From Spirosoma sp. (GTDB taxonomy: Bacteria; Bacteroidota; Bacteroidia; Cytophagales; Spirosomataceae), in contig NZ_JAPLET010000022.1 in NCBI RefSeq assembly GCF_026391055.1, positions 62,001-126,000 of the forward strand: a stretch of DNA of 64,000 nt, written 5' to 3'. The position numbers were made by a program, and so were the translations under genes. Shown here one piece after another: positions 8,958-18,337 of the stretch. Position 1 is the first letter of the stretch, and each line of letters starts with the position of its first letter. The notes under the pieces are model-generated. The model ran no database searches. It had not been told where the DNA came from and saw only the letters and a program-made list of their open reading frames with translations.

Positions 8958-9408
8958 CTACCTCACTCTATTGAATTCATAGGCTGGCAAATCTTGCGCC
9001 CGGCCTAAATCAAAATACATTCGATCTTCCTTAATGTATAAGGACGGATTCCGCACATACCAATTAATTTTCTCGGGGCTGGGCATTGGTCTGAAGCTGT
9101 AAATAGGGTCCTGCTTGGTAGACTAATTTGACTAGTTCATAGTCAACCCTATCAATTTGAGTACCCCCGTCGATTACCCTGATCTGGTTCTCATCGATAA
9201 GCAGTTCTACATTCGGTAAATTGGCATTAAGAAGCATGGACGATTGCTTCACCAGCTTCCATTTACCGGGTAGCCATGTTTTTGCCTGTTGCAAATCCAG
9301 GGTATAGTCTTTCAAAGGATAGAAAGTAGGATCAATCTGAGTTGTTTTGTGACAACTGATGATACCAAAAGCCAGTAATAGTAGTAAGTTCAGGTTACTA
9401 TTTTTCAT
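8958..9408 (-). pseudogene. Small lipoprotein, probably lipocalin-like, frameshifted
   Basis: The open frame 9064-9408 (114 codons) begins with a lipoprotein signal whose lipobox is GIISC and contains WLPGKWKLV, the usual opening of a Bacteroidota lipocalin-type beta-barrel domain. It stops at LQTNAQPREN. If one C is removed from the four-C run (plus-strand G run 9075-9078), reading continues for about 35 codons: EKINWYVRNPSLYIK, then RMYFDLGRAQDLPAYEF, ending at 8958. That tail (yFDxGxAxDxPAYEF) is a common closing motif of these small lipoproteins, so the gene is almost certainly one unit broken by one base. Function is unknown; it should sit on the periplasmic or outer-membrane surface. 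Confidence 0.7.
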
Positions 9409-9530
9409 AGGTCAGCAGACAGTGCATTCTCAAATAGGACCCTAAAAAAGAGGATAGGGTTGTATTCTAGCCGTATGCAACTGAATGAGTTGGAGTGTTA
9501 TTAAAAAAACAGCGTCTCAGCAAAGGCTGG

Positions 9531-10727
9531 TTAACGTGTATCTGTAAAGTGAATGAGCAGATCCGTAAGCGACTTTTTGTCCACTATGTATTTGTTGCTC
9601 AGAAAGACACCTCCCAAACCCGTTCTTGGATTGAAAAACAAAAACGAGCTAACCCCCGGATCGTCTCCGTCATGACCAATGGTCCCATTCACGTACAGAT
9701 TCCAAAAGATACCCTTGTTACGAGTGGTTAAACGGATGCCTTTGGGTGGAGATTCGTGGGAAAACTGGGGCGTAAACATGGTAGTGTACGATACTCTTTT
9801 CAAGAGCTTTTCCCCGCCCTGGTAACCTTGTAATAGTGAAATTAGATACTTACCTAGATCGGATGTATTGGTTCGCAGGCCCCCGTCCGGGTACGTGATC
9901 TGATGATAGTAAGGTAAACTCAAAAAGTGATCATCGTAAGGGCGAGCATAGCGCTTCAACCGCTTCACATCTAGAAACCAGCTTGACTGACGCATGCGTA
10001 GCGGGCGGAGAATATAGCGCCGGGTAAAGTCGGCATAGCTTATGCCCGATTTGACCTCTACCAGATAAGCTGCCAGCGCGGAGCCAATATTGCTATAGCT
10101 CGATGAGCGGCCAGGGGCATCGGAACCGAAATTTTGTTTAGTGTAATACTGCCCATTCTCACTCAGGTAGTCGTACATAAAACGGGGCAGTGAACAATCA
10201 TTTATTTGCTGGTTGAAACCCAGTTTTTTCAATTTAGCATAGGCCACCGGACTATAAGCCGCCAGTGTGGTATCAAATTGATAGGTGTCATAGAAGATCG
10301 ATGGATTGTCAACAATACCGGAGGTGTGGTTGGCTAACTGCCGCACTGTGATTTGGCTATTAGGGGCATTCGGATTGACCACCCTGAAAGGCAGGATCGT
10401 ATTGATGTCGGTGTCTAAATCGAAATAGCCTAATTCAACTGCTTTCATCAAGGCGATAGCCGCGAATGTTTTACTGACCGAGCCAATTGTCTGGATGCTC
10501 CGGGTATTGTACTTAATCTGCTTCTCGATGTTGGCATAGCCAAAGCTATGCTGATAGATAATTTTCTTTTGGTTGACTAATACGACGGATAGCCCCGGTA
10601 AACTATCCCGCTGATACACCCGTTGCAAGGCCCTGGTCAGCGTATCAAACCGGGACTGACCAAAAGTCATGGATAGGGTAACACTAAGGAGGAGCACTGT
10701 ATAGATGATAAACTGTTGGTTTCGCAT
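9531..10727 (-). CDS. Beta-lactamase-family serine hydrolase, exported
   Basis: A 398-residue protein with a signal peptide ending near TFGQS. It carries the three class C beta-lactamase / DD-peptidase motifs: S83-V-S-K86, Y211-S-N213 and H352-D-G354. The fold should be the penicillin-binding, serine-hydrolase type that cleaves beta-lactams, D-amino-acid peptides or small esters in the periplasm. Members in Bacteroidota rarely act as true beta-lactamases, and the HDG version of the third motif is more typical of esterase/peptidase members. The AraC regulator gene upstream on the same strand is 43 bp away and may control it. Confidence 0.9.
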   Translation of the reverse strand: MRNQQFIIYTVLLLSVTLSMTFGQSRFDTLTRALQRVYQRDSLPGLSVVLVNQKKIIYQHSFGYANIEKQIKYNTRSIQTIGSVSKTFAAIALMKAVELGYFDLDTDINTILPFRVVNPNAPNSQITVRQLANHTSGIVDNPSIFYDTYQFDTTLAAYSPVAYAKLKKLGFNQQINDCSLPRFMYDYLSENGQYYTKQNFGSDAPGRSSSYSNIGSALAAYLVEVKSGISYADFTRRYILRPLRMRQSSWFLDVKRLKRYARPYDDHFLSLPYYHQITYPDGGLRTNTSDLGKYLISLLQGYQGGEKLLKRVSYTTMFTPQFSHESPPKGIRLTTRNKGIFWNLYVNGTIGHDGDDPGVSSFLFFNPRTGLGGVFLSNKYIVDKKSLTDLLIHFTDTR

Positions 10728-10770
10728 ACGATTCGTTTAAGCTGGGCCAAAAGTACTCACCGCGAACCCC

Positions 10771-11637
10771 TTACAATTGTAAAAAATCGAAATGTGGGGT
10801 GACCGGTAGCAGGTAGTTTTGGGATCTAAAGGCGGAGGGCAACTCCCCTAACACCCGTTGATAAGCCCGGGTGAAATGAGCCTGGTCATAGTAGCCATGC
10901 CGATAAGCCAGCTCCCCTAAGGTAGTGATTTGCTCACGATGGTGCAGGTCACTAACCACTTGCCTGAGTTGCAGGATACGCTGCATTTCTTTGGCGGTCG
11001 GGCCAATCAGACGCCTAAACAACTGCTCCATCCGTCGCTGAGAGTAGCCCGATCGGCGAACCAAATCGGCAATCGTTTCTTGGTTGATGAGCCCTTTCTG
11101 TAAGTGATTAAAGGTCCATTGGATGAAATGAGTGTCGGTATTGGGATGTAAGCTGCCAGCAAAAGCGTCATACACCTGGTCTATAACAATCGTCTCATCA
11201 ACCCCCTTCAGATTGGCCATCGTTTGATAGAGGGGACTATTAACTAATTCCAGACTGACCACATCATTGGTAAACCAGTTAATTGGTGCGTTGGTCATCA
11301 TCGAGGGCACCCAAGGCTTTAGTTGTACCATAATCGCCTTGGAATAAGGCTTCATTACAATGCTTACCTTCTGAGTAATTTGGCCGGATAAGTAAATGCC
11401 AGCCGCCAGATGAATTGGCTTCTCGGCGAATGTTAATGAGACGCCGTTTCCGCTAATGAGTGCTAGTGTACAACAGCCGTTGGGTATGGCACATTGGGGC
11501 GATGAAGAAACAGGGTTAAAGCCATGATCGAGAATCCAGAACTTTTGAATAGTGTCCTGATAAGGTTGCCGAGTGGCTATTTCGCGGTAAGTTGGCAGCA
11601 TTGGGCAATGAGTCATGGAGCAAAGAGCTGTACTCAT
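10771..11637 (-). CDS. AraC-family regulator with DUF6597-type N-terminal domain
   Basis: A 288-residue protein. The first 170 residues match the sensory domain of one group of AraC regulators (PYQDTIQKFWILDHG, IPNGCCTLALI, GIYLSGQI). The C-terminal part has two helix-turn-helix units (TIADLVRRSGYSQRRMEQLFRR and TLGELAYRHGYYDQAHFTRAY, ending LGELPSAF). Ligands of this group are not established. It sits just upstream of the serine hydrolase in the same direction and is probably in one transcript with it. Confidence 0.88.
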   Translation of the reverse strand: MSTALCSMTHCPMLPTYREIATRQPYQDTIQKFWILDHGFNPVSSSPQCAIPNGCCTLALISGNGVSLTFAEKPIHLAAGIYLSGQITQKVSIVMKPYSKAIMVQLKPWVPSMMTNAPINWFTNDVVSLELVNSPLYQTMANLKGVDETIVIDQVYDAFAGSLHPNTDTHFIQWTFNHLQKGLINQETIADLVRRSGYSQRRMEQLFRRLIGPTAKEMQRILQLRQVVSDLHHREQITTLGELAYRHGYYDQAHFTRAYQRVLGELPSAFRSQNYLLPVTPHFDFLQL

Positions 11638-11990
11638 GGCTCAAGTTACTACGATTTTCGCCACGTCAAGCAAGCAGGTTGGGTGGACATATAGGAAAGC
11701 ACCTCTGTCTTATAAAAAGGCTCCTATTTGAGATTAAGGCTACTATAGGTCAGCTTCTTCAACGATTAAAGTGAAACTACACCGGGGTAGCGGCTCACAG
11801 CGAACCGTGATATCTTGAGCTGTTGATAAAGTTTTCCATAACCGTTTTTTAGATGTGTTGCTCAACGTTACCTGCTTGAGCGAAGCCCCTAAAACACACC
11901 CATATCATGAGATAATAACTTGGCCTTACTTTTGTAGCTTATCGACGATCCAATAGACAGATAGGTCGACTCGACTAAGTTGGAACTGGA
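11638..11990. other. Divergent intergenic region
   Basis: About 350 bases between two divergent AraC-type genes. No gene was recognised. It should carry the promoters of both. Confidence 0.4.
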
Positions 11991-13109
11991 ATGGAAAATT
12001 GGAAAGCGATTGCCTTTTTGTTGGCCTTTGGTCAGGGAGTTCTCCTTAGTACATCGCTGATCCTGAAGAATATACGCCAAACAGGAGCGCACTTTTTTTT
12101 AGGGATTATACTACTATGTCTTTCCCTGGAAATCTTGAATGCCTGGGGCATGCAGGTGCACTATCATCACTCCCCAACCGCTTTCCCTTTTTGGAATTTT
12201 CAATCCTACCTATTGATACCCTTATCGGTGTGGTTTTTCGCTCGGCTGACCACCTCACCCGCCTACATGTTTCGACGTGGGAACTGGTGGCTTTTCCTGC
12301 CGGCTGGACTAGAAATCACCATCCGATGGGGAATCAGTCAGTACCAACACATGACGGGCACACCTGTACCTTCGTTGTTGAGCAATCCCGTCTGGTTTAG
12401 CCTCACCGAATTGCTGCCAATTCTTGGAATGGTTGTATCGGTTTGGCTGTACGGGGCAAACCTGATTCGCTACCAGCGGGCATTAACGACTGGACAGAGT
12501 GTGTTACCCATCCATTCTTGGTTGAGACTCTATGGTTTCTTTTCGTTTTTGGTCATGCTGACACTGAGTTGGGCCGCTGGTGTCTTAGTAAACTGGCCCA
12601 TTTTTGCGGGTCTGGAGATACTGTTAAGCTTCGTTTTATTCACCTATGGCTACCTCGCCTACTGGGACGTATCGTATTTTCTGCTGCCGCCCTTGCCCAA
12701 AACCATCGCTGCTAATAAACCCGAGTTTAGCCACTATGATCCTGCCATCGAATGGCAGCGTATTCAGCACTTATTTGAGCAGGGGACGATCTATGTGCAG
12801 CCTAAACTGACTTTGGAGCAGGTAGCTCAACAACTCGACCTACCCGTTCGTTACGTGTCGTATTTGATCAATATGCAGTGTGCAACCAATTTCAATCAGT
12901 ACGTAAATCAGTACCGGGTGGCCGAAGTAATTCGGAAAATGCATGATCCCAAAGAGCAACACAAGACCCTGCTGGCGTTAGCCTTAGAGGCTGGATTTAG
13001 CTCTAAATCAACGTTTAATCAAGTCTTCAAGCAGCATACCCGGCAGTCACCCTCGCAATATCTATCGACTAAAAAGCCTCAAGACCTTAAGCCTTTGCTG
13101 CTTAAATAA
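11991..13109 (+). CDS. Membrane-anchored AraC-family regulator
   Basis: A 372-residue protein with seven or so hydrophobic helices in the first 235 residues (FLLAFGQGVLLSTSLIL, FLGIILLCLSLEIL and more). A C-terminal AraC DNA-binding domain spans about 275-365 (LTLEQVAQQLDLPVRYVSYL; ALEAGFSSKSTFNQVFKQH; SPSQYL). This is a known Bacteroidota design in which an integral membrane sensor carries the HTH on its cytoplasmic tail. It lies 127 bp upstream of the DUF4932 protein gene on the same strand, which may be its target. The ligand is unknown. Confidence 0.88.
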   Translation: MENWKAIAFLLAFGQGVLLSTSLILKNIRQTGAHFFLGIILLCLSLEILNAWGMQVHYHHSPTAFPFWNFQSYLLIPLSVWFFARLTTSPAYMFRRGNWWLFLPAGLEITIRWGISQYQHMTGTPVPSLLSNPVWFSLTELLPILGMVVSVWLYGANLIRYQRALTTGQSVLPIHSWLRLYGFFSFLVMLTLSWAAGVLVNWPIFAGLEILLSFVLFTYGYLAYWDVSYFLLPPLPKTIAANKPEFSHYDPAIEWQRIQHLFEQGTIYVQPKLTLEQVAQQLDLPVRYVSYLINMQCATNFNQYVNQYRVAEVIRKMHDPKEQHKTLLALALEAGFSSKSTFNQVFKQHTRQSPSQYLSTKKPQDLKPLLLK

Positions 13110-13131
13110 CGCAGTCTACACCGCATGAGCC

Positions 13132-13159
13132 GACGTCCAGGATCAGGATACTGGACGTC
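13132..13159. repeat. Short inverted repeat GACGTCCAG...CTGGACGTC
   Basis: Two 9-base arms (13132-13140 and 13151-13159) around a 10-base loop, 23 bp after the stop of the membrane regulator gene. The same word (GGACGTCCAG) makes up the larger hairpin at 51079-51147. It may be a weak terminator or a decayed copy of the same intergenic repeat. Confidence 0.4.
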
Positions 13160-13236
13160 CAGTAATCGGTTTGGAGCGCAAGAGAAGAAACATTCGTGCT
13201 GATTTGCCCGCTCATCCCTACTACTAGGCTGTTCGT

Positions 13237-14853
13237 ATGCAAAAATCATTCATCGCTCTCCTCCTGATAGGATCGCTCTGCGGATTTCCCGCACCATCCT
13301 GCGTTTATAGTCAACCGACCAGCAACCACTCCATTGGAGTACAAATTAAGCCTAATGTTGAACTCCTGGGTTTTGTGTACTTTCTGGGCTACGAAGGCGC
13401 GCAACTTGAAACCCATGATTCGTACCTTAAAAACCGTTCCATCAAACGAAGTGAGTGGTATAGCTACGGGTTCAGTGTCTATCAACATTACAAACGTTAC
13501 CAGTCCAGCCCGCATCTAGCCCTCATTATGCGGTATGCCGAGCGAATTTGGCTCGACTATCTCCTCAATTTGTTACTCCAGTTAAATGATTTTCCCCATG
13601 CGCAATTGAGTGCTCAGATCCAGGAACGCTACTATCTCCGGTTTTCGCCCACCAATGACCCCCAGGAAGCTCAGCGAAATGCCAGCCAGTTTATTGATGC
13701 CATGAATCAACTCTATGGGGAAGTTGATTTCGATAGCTATCTGCGCAGCAGCACCAAGCTCTATAATCAGGCGCTGACTCAAGTAAAGCAGGGGTTGCCA
13801 TGGAAACGATTTATTCCAGCGATAGAAGCCTTCTATGGTCGTCGCTTCGAGCAGTACACATTTGTGCCGAGTCTGACTATTCCAACCGGAATGGGCTTCG
13901 GCCTTCAGTATATGTTGGCTCAACAAGACCGAACGTTTCATGTATTTGGCCCCTTCAAACCTCAGCAATTCACCAAGAGGACAACCCTGAACATGGGCTT
14001 TGACGATCCGAAGCATCTCCTGGAACTGAGTACCCATGAGTTTGGGCATCCCTTCGTGAATCCCGTGGTTGACAGTCTACCAGCGGAGTTGATCCAACGG
14101 ACCGCCTATCTCTTTGAGCCAATCCGGTCCTTCATGGCCGACCAGGGCTATACGAGTTGGAAGGCGTGTTTATACGAACACTTCGTACGGGCCGGTGAAA
14201 TTATTATCGCCCAGAACCTGGGGCATCGCCGGCAAGCCGCCCGATTAAAAGCGCACTACCTCACGAATCGACACTTCATTTACCTCCCAAGCATTCTTAC
14301 TGAGCTGGATAGCTACAATCAACAGCGTATTTATTTCTACCCACAGGCCGTCAAAAAGGCCATGCATCGGCTAGTAGAATGGGGAAGTCATATCCCCTAT
14401 AAGCAGGTAAGTCATTCGATACATCAGGACAATGAATGGCTTGGTATTCAAGTGAAGGGAATACGACAAGACGGTGAAAAAATAGCGTACAGCCGAGATT
14501 TTCCAGTCCAAAGACTAACAGCCTCCCAACGGGACTCGTTGAAAAACCATGTTCTTGACTCACTTGGGATCAAGTCGGCAAAGGTTGTTATATCGCCTAG
14601 TCCCTCGTCAAATGCGGACGTTATGTTTGCTTGTCGCTCCTGCGGTCGAAGAGGTAATTTGGAAGTCTATGGGGACAATTTTGTCGCAACGCGTAAAATT
14701 AATGCTCGTCGGGGAGCCAACTACCGGTTTCCCATTCATTTGCGACTGGGGGTGGGCGATTACCGATTAATTTATCGCTCTTGGCTGTCAAAGCCTTTAG
14801 AAACTTGCTTTCGAGTTAAATCTGGTTCGCAAATTCTGGTACAAATCAAGTAA
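13237..14853 (+). CDS. DUF4932-type exported protein with HEXXH zinc motif
   Basis: A 538-residue protein with an N-terminal export signal (about 1-25). The body matches the DUF4932 pattern (NVELLGFVYFLGYEG; many aromatic residues). It has a clear gluzincin-type motif H267-E-F-G-H271 in LSTHEFGHPFVNPVVD, so it is probably a zinc metallopeptidase acting outside the cytoplasm. The usual length of the domain is about 400 residues. The last 100 residues are an extra segment, with a CRSCGRRG knuckle inside a beta-rich stretch, that I do not recognise. A membrane AraC regulator lies directly upstream. The substrate is unknown. Confidence 0.75.
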   Translation: MQKSFIALLLIGSLCGFPAPSCVYSQPTSNHSIGVQIKPNVELLGFVYFLGYEGAQLETHDSYLKNRSIKRSEWYSYGFSVYQHYKRYQSSPHLALIMRYAERIWLDYLLNLLLQLNDFPHAQLSAQIQERYYLRFSPTNDPQEAQRNASQFIDAMNQLYGEVDFDSYLRSSTKLYNQALTQVKQGLPWKRFIPAIEAFYGRRFEQYTFVPSLTIPTGMGFGLQYMLAQQDRTFHVFGPFKPQQFTKRTTLNMGFDDPKHLLELSTHEFGHPFVNPVVDSLPAELIQRTAYLFEPIRSFMADQGYTSWKACLYEHFVRAGEIIIAQNLGHRRQAARLKAHYLTNRHFIYLPSILTELDSYNQQRIYFYPQAVKKAMHRLVEWGSHIPYKQVSHSIHQDNEWLGIQVKGIRQDGEKIAYSRDFPVQRLTASQRDSLKNHVLDSLGIKSAKVVISPSPSSNADVMFACRSCGRRGNLEVYGDNFVATRKINARRGANYRFPIHLRLGVGDYRLIYRSWLSKPLETCFRVKSGSQILVQIK

Positions 14854-15059
14854 CCGGTTAAAATCAGTCCAACTGTAGGGAATGGCAATATCACTACCCC
14901 GGAGAACTTTATTTTTTATTCATCTCAGCAAACCCTACCTAATAAGACGGAGAAACGTCTATGTATATGCCGTTTTGATTATCTAATGCTTATGGGCCAT
15001 TGGGTATCGGGATATGAATCCGTCTTCAAGCAAAAGAGGTAATGACGAAGATTCGGGCT

Positions 15060-15380
15060 TTACAACAAGCTACTCAATCGGTTAGCCATTACTTTAATAC
15101 CTACTTTTTTGAGGTTTTCCAAGACTTGTTCTTGTGTCATGGCTGGCTTCTTTAGGTAGGATATCTGTTGATAAAAGGCCCTGATGGCCTTTCTGGGATA
15201 CAGATCGATCAGGTTGGCTATGAACTCGTCAGAGTGCTGGGCTTCGAGATCGAATTGGCTCAATATGGTACTGGGGACGTCCTTGAAACTAGCTGTTACA
15301 AGGACGTCGGCCTGGCAACGAATCGCTGCTGCCAGTACGTGGCAATTGTCTTGGTCAGGTAGATCCAGGGAGTCAATCAA
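15060..15380 (-). pseudogene. PIN-domain toxin, 5'-truncated
   Basis: A 106-codon frame whose sequence equals the C-terminal half of a VapC-like PIN ribonuclease family: LPDQDNCHVLAAAIRCQADVL, FKDVP, then the EAQHSDEFIANLIDL helix. Complete members are near 190 residues and carry their first acidic residues in the missing N-terminal half. The frame is closed by a TAG a few codons upstream of YEALID, and no matching N-terminal piece was seen in other frames. No antitoxin gene is adjacent. It is most likely a dead toxin remnant. The listed start is a TTG and has no special support. Confidence 0.7.
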
Positions 15381-15672
15381 CGCTTCGTAGTGAATAACGT
15401 TCTAAGTTTACACTCGGTATGGTGATTCGCAACGTATCATGAATTAAACTGTACGTACTACAGCCCGTTTACCAGGCAAAACCGGCTTACCTAACAGCGT
15501 GCTCCGTACTCCGGTCAACTTTTGCAACAGCCACACCACTCAAACAACAAATCTTATACACACTTAAAACTTTGCATCTTTGATTATCGCAGGAATAATG
15601 GAATGGAATTGGCTTCTTGGCATTCATAATAGCCGTACTTTATTACACTTTTCAATTAATAAAATGCTCGGC

Positions 15673-16530
15673 TCAACTCGTCAAGAGCTTCTGTTTCAGA
15701 TCAAACGTTTGTCCCGCAAAAACGATCAGGATCTGGTGTTCGTCGAAGGCTCGTTTTACCGCCATGATCGCTTCGCTGAGGGCCGCGTGCGGATTGGTTG
15801 CCGTTGGATTGATCCAGAACCAAAGCACGAACTGAATGTTGGCATCGGCGAAGTGGCGGTAGTGTAAATCGACCGGATGATTTTTTAGCACAAACGGCAA
15901 TTGAGAAACGGCAGCTTTGGCAATTTGCTGGGCGGTGGCCAGATCATCGAGGTACGAAACCCCCGCTGCCAGTTCGATCCGGCGCTGACCAATGCGGGAG
16001 AAGTTGGTAATCGGTTTCTGAAAAACGTCTTTGCTGGGGATTTCTACGGTTTGTCCCTGCCCATTGTCCATCACGATCGACCGCAGTTTAATGTCGAGGA
16101 CTTTGCCTGTGTAGCCATTCGTTTCGACCGTATCGCCCACCTGAATGGGGCGGGCGAGGGCAATCATTGTCCCGGAAATAAAATTGGCGGTTAAATCCTG
16201 AAAGGCAAACCCAACGGCCAGTGCAATGACGCCGGCCCCAGCCAGCAGCGATGTAACGGTTTTGTCGAGACCCAGAATCCCCAGCGCGATAAACAGACCG
16301 ATAGACACGACAACGAACCGCAGCACGGCCCCCGTTAAGTTAATGACCGACTCATTGGTGCTAACCCTTCTCAGTCCGCTTATAAACCCCCGGCTGATCC
16401 ATCGGGACAGAAACGTAAATAAAACAAAGACGATAATCGCCACGGCCAGTTCGGGTAGATAACGAATGGCGTTGCGTAACCAAAGCGAAAGTTCAGCGTA
16501 AATAAGGCCGGGGGCCTGAGAAAAATCCAT
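15673..16530 (-). CDS. Small-conductance mechanosensitive channel (MscS family)
   Basis: 285 residues from the ATG at 16530 (MDFSQAPG). A longer frame reaching 17037 runs across the divergent cysteine desulfurase gene and is not used. Three N-terminal helices are followed by the MscS pore and beta domain signature: GVIALAVGFAFQDLTANFISG, ARPIQVGDTVE and VEIPSKDVF. The C-terminal vestibule domain ends normally. It should act in the inner membrane as a pressure-relief valve during hypo-osmotic shock. The length is that of the minimal MscS type. Confidence 0.93.
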   Translation of the reverse strand: MDFSQAPGLIYAELSLWLRNAIRYLPELAVAIIVFVLFTFLSRWISRGFISGLRRVSTNESVINLTGAVLRFVVVSIGLFIALGILGLDKTVTSLLAGAGVIALAVGFAFQDLTANFISGTMIALARPIQVGDTVETNGYTGKVLDIKLRSIVMDNGQGQTVEIPSKDVFQKPITNFSRIGQRRIELAAGVSYLDDLATAQQIAKAAVSQLPFVLKNHPVDLHYRHFADANIQFVLWFWINPTATNPHAALSEAIMAVKRAFDEHQILIVFAGQTFDLKQKLLTS

Positions 16531-16579
16531 AAAGTCCAAGTTACAATTGTAGCCGAAGAACGACGCAGGGCGGGATTCT

Positions 16580-16612
16580 GTTTCATTGGCAGGACCATTC
16601 GCCGTATCTTTG
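16580..16612 (+). promoter_or_regulatory. Candidate promoter of the cysteine desulfurase gene
   Basis: TATCTTTG at 16605-16612 is an exact match to the Bacteroidota -7 element TAnnTTTG, 21 bases before the ATG. The upstream box is weak: a T-rich TTTC lies 21 bases before it. Confidence 0.4.
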
Positions 16613-16632
16613 TGGGCGAGTTCAATTGACTG

Positions 16633-17802
16633 ATGATGAAACCTACTGCTGCTGTTTACCTTGATAATGCCGCTACTACCCGGCTCGACCCCGAAGTTCT
16701 GGATGCTATGCTGCCGCTCTTGACCGAGCAGTTTGGCAACCCATCGTCTATCCATAGTCATGGGCGGACGGTGCGTACCGCTATCGAAAAAGCACGCAAA
16801 ACGGTAGCCATGCTTCTGAATACATCGCCCGCCGAGATTTTCTTCACTTCGGGCGGTACCGAAGCGGATAACACCGCCATTCGGAGCAGTATCGAAACCT
16901 ATGGCCTTACCCACGCCATTACCTCGTCCCTCGAACATCATGCTGTGCTGCATACGCTGGAACACCTGGCAAAACAGGGTGTTATTCAGTTGAGTCTGGT
17001 CAATATTGATGAAAAAGGTCATATCGATCTGGCTCATCTGGATGAGCTGCTAGGTGCGCATAAAGGGCGTTCGCTGGTGTCGCTCATGCACGGGAACAAT
17101 GAGATTGGGAATTTGCTGGACCTGAATCGGGTAGGGGACATCTGCCGGACGCACGATGCTATTTTTCACTCTGACACGGTGCAGACCATGGGCCATTTTC
17201 GGCATAACCTGCAACAACTTCCGGTCGACTTCATCGTGGGCGCGGGGCATAAATTTCATGGGCCCAAAGGCGTTGGCTTCCTGTATGTCAATGCCGAACG
17301 GGTAAAAATTCATCCCTTCTTGTACGGCGGTGCTCAGGAACGTAACATGCGGGGCGGTACCGAAAACGTATACGGTATTGTCGGGCTGGCGAAGGCGCTT
17401 GAGATTGCCTACCGCGACATGGACACCCACCGTCAGCACATTACCTCGCTGAAAAGCCGAATGATCGATCAACTTCGGGCCAAAATGCCTGATGTGCGGT
17501 TCAACGGTGATTCCGGTGATGTAGACAATAGCCTGTATACGGTACTCAATGTAAGTCTGCCAGCATCTGATATGAGCGATATGCTGTTGTTCAGCCTCGA
17601 TATTGCCCGGATTTCAGCCTCGGGCGGTTCGGCCTGTTCGAGTGGCTCCAATGTAGGTTCGCATGTGCTGGCCGCTTTACCCGGACTTGACTCAGATCGG
17701 GGCTATGTACGTTTCTCGTTCGGAAAATACAATACAGTAGAGGAGATCGACTATGCCGTTGATACGTTAGTTGGCCTGTATCAGAAAGAACTGGTGAAGT
17801 AA
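16633..17802 (+). CDS. Cysteine desulfurase (NifS/IscS type)
   Basis: A 389-residue class V PLP enzyme. It begins YLDNAATTRLDPEV, holds His102/His103 in SSLEHHAVLHT, the PLP lysine Lys207 in GAGHKFHGPKG and the persulfide cysteine Cys335 in GGSACSSGSNVGSH. These residues are all needed to move sulfur from L-cysteine to acceptors for Fe-S cluster or thio-cofactor assembly in the cytoplasm. No isc or suf scaffold genes are next to it, so the acceptor is open. An ATG one codon later is an equally good start. Confidence 0.92.
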   Translation: MMKPTAAVYLDNAATTRLDPEVLDAMLPLLTEQFGNPSSIHSHGRTVRTAIEKARKTVAMLLNTSPAEIFFTSGGTEADNTAIRSSIETYGLTHAITSSLEHHAVLHTLEHLAKQGVIQLSLVNIDEKGHIDLAHLDELLGAHKGRSLVSLMHGNNEIGNLLDLNRVGDICRTHDAIFHSDTVQTMGHFRHNLQQLPVDFIVGAGHKFHGPKGVGFLYVNAERVKIHPFLYGGAQERNMRGGTENVYGIVGLAKALEIAYRDMDTHRQHITSLKSRMIDQLRAKMPDVRFNGDSGDVDNSLYTVLNVSLPASDMSDMLLFSLDIARISASGGSACSSGSNVGSHVLAALPGLDSDRGYVRFSFGKYNTVEEIDYAVDTLVGLYQKELVK

Positions 17803-17863
17803 TTTTTAGGCTAGATTGTTGGTCTTTTTATCTATTATATTGATATACTATAAATGATAAATT

Positions 17864-17893
17864 GACCGTTCTCTGAGAAACGATCGAACGGTC
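17864..17893. repeat. Inverted repeat abutting a start codon
   Basis: GACCGTTC at 17864-17871 and its complement GAACGGTC at 17886-17893, the latter ending exactly before the ATG at 17894. It could form a 5' mRNA hairpin over the ribosome site or be an operator. Confidence 0.35.
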
Positions 17894-18337
17894 ATGAAAC
17901 GTAGTGTACTACTCAGTCTAATCGGAATTTTTTGCGTTGCAATCGGTGGTGTATCGTGCCACGATAATACCCTGAAACTTCCTGAACCGGCAGCCTCGCT
18001 GGAGGGAGCTTATGAAGCAAAGTCGCTGACCGGCCCATTTGTAATCAATGGTGAGACGGTCCGGTTATCACTGAAACGGGTTTCACCCGATTCGGTAGCC
18101 ATTACGGTGCGTGCCTTTTCGAACGGACAACCCGGCGACAGTGTTTCGCTCGGGAGCGCTATGGTAAATCAGGAATTTCAATACAATTGTGTTGCCTATC
18201 GAATTAAGCTATCGCCAGTGCGGACGAATGATGAGTTGCTTATGACGTGCAGTGCAGAAAACATTTTTAACTACCAGTATGTCTTTTCGCTGAGTGGTCG
18301 ACAAGTGACCCGAGCGGTCAGCTTCAAGCGGATTTAG
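17894..18337 (+). CDS. Hypothetical lipoprotein
   Basis: A 147-residue protein with a lipoprotein signal and lipobox GGVSC, then a compact beta-rich domain of about 115 residues (LEGAYEAKSLTGPFVINGE; FSLSGRQV). It has no recognisable family. It would be anchored in the outer or inner membrane facing the periplasm. The pattern resembles small Bacteroidota lipoproteins with a lipocalin-like fold, but this is only an impression. Confidence 0.65.
   Translation: MKRSVLLSLIGIFCVAIGGVSCHDNTLKLPEPAASLEGAYEAKSLTGPFVINGETVRLSLKRVSPDSVAITVRAFSNGQPGDSVSLGSAMVNQEFQYNCVAYRIKLSPVRTNDELLMTCSAENIFNYQYVFSLSGRQVTRAVSFKRI

Noticed and set aside
9531..10727. Antibiotic-resistance beta-lactamase
   Set aside because: The fold motifs are present, but family members are mostly esterases or peptidases and no resistance subfamily signature was seen.
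16531..17037. Upstream extension of the MscS frame
   Set aside because: It runs antisense through the cysteine desulfurase gene; the MscS domain starts normally at the ATG at 16530.
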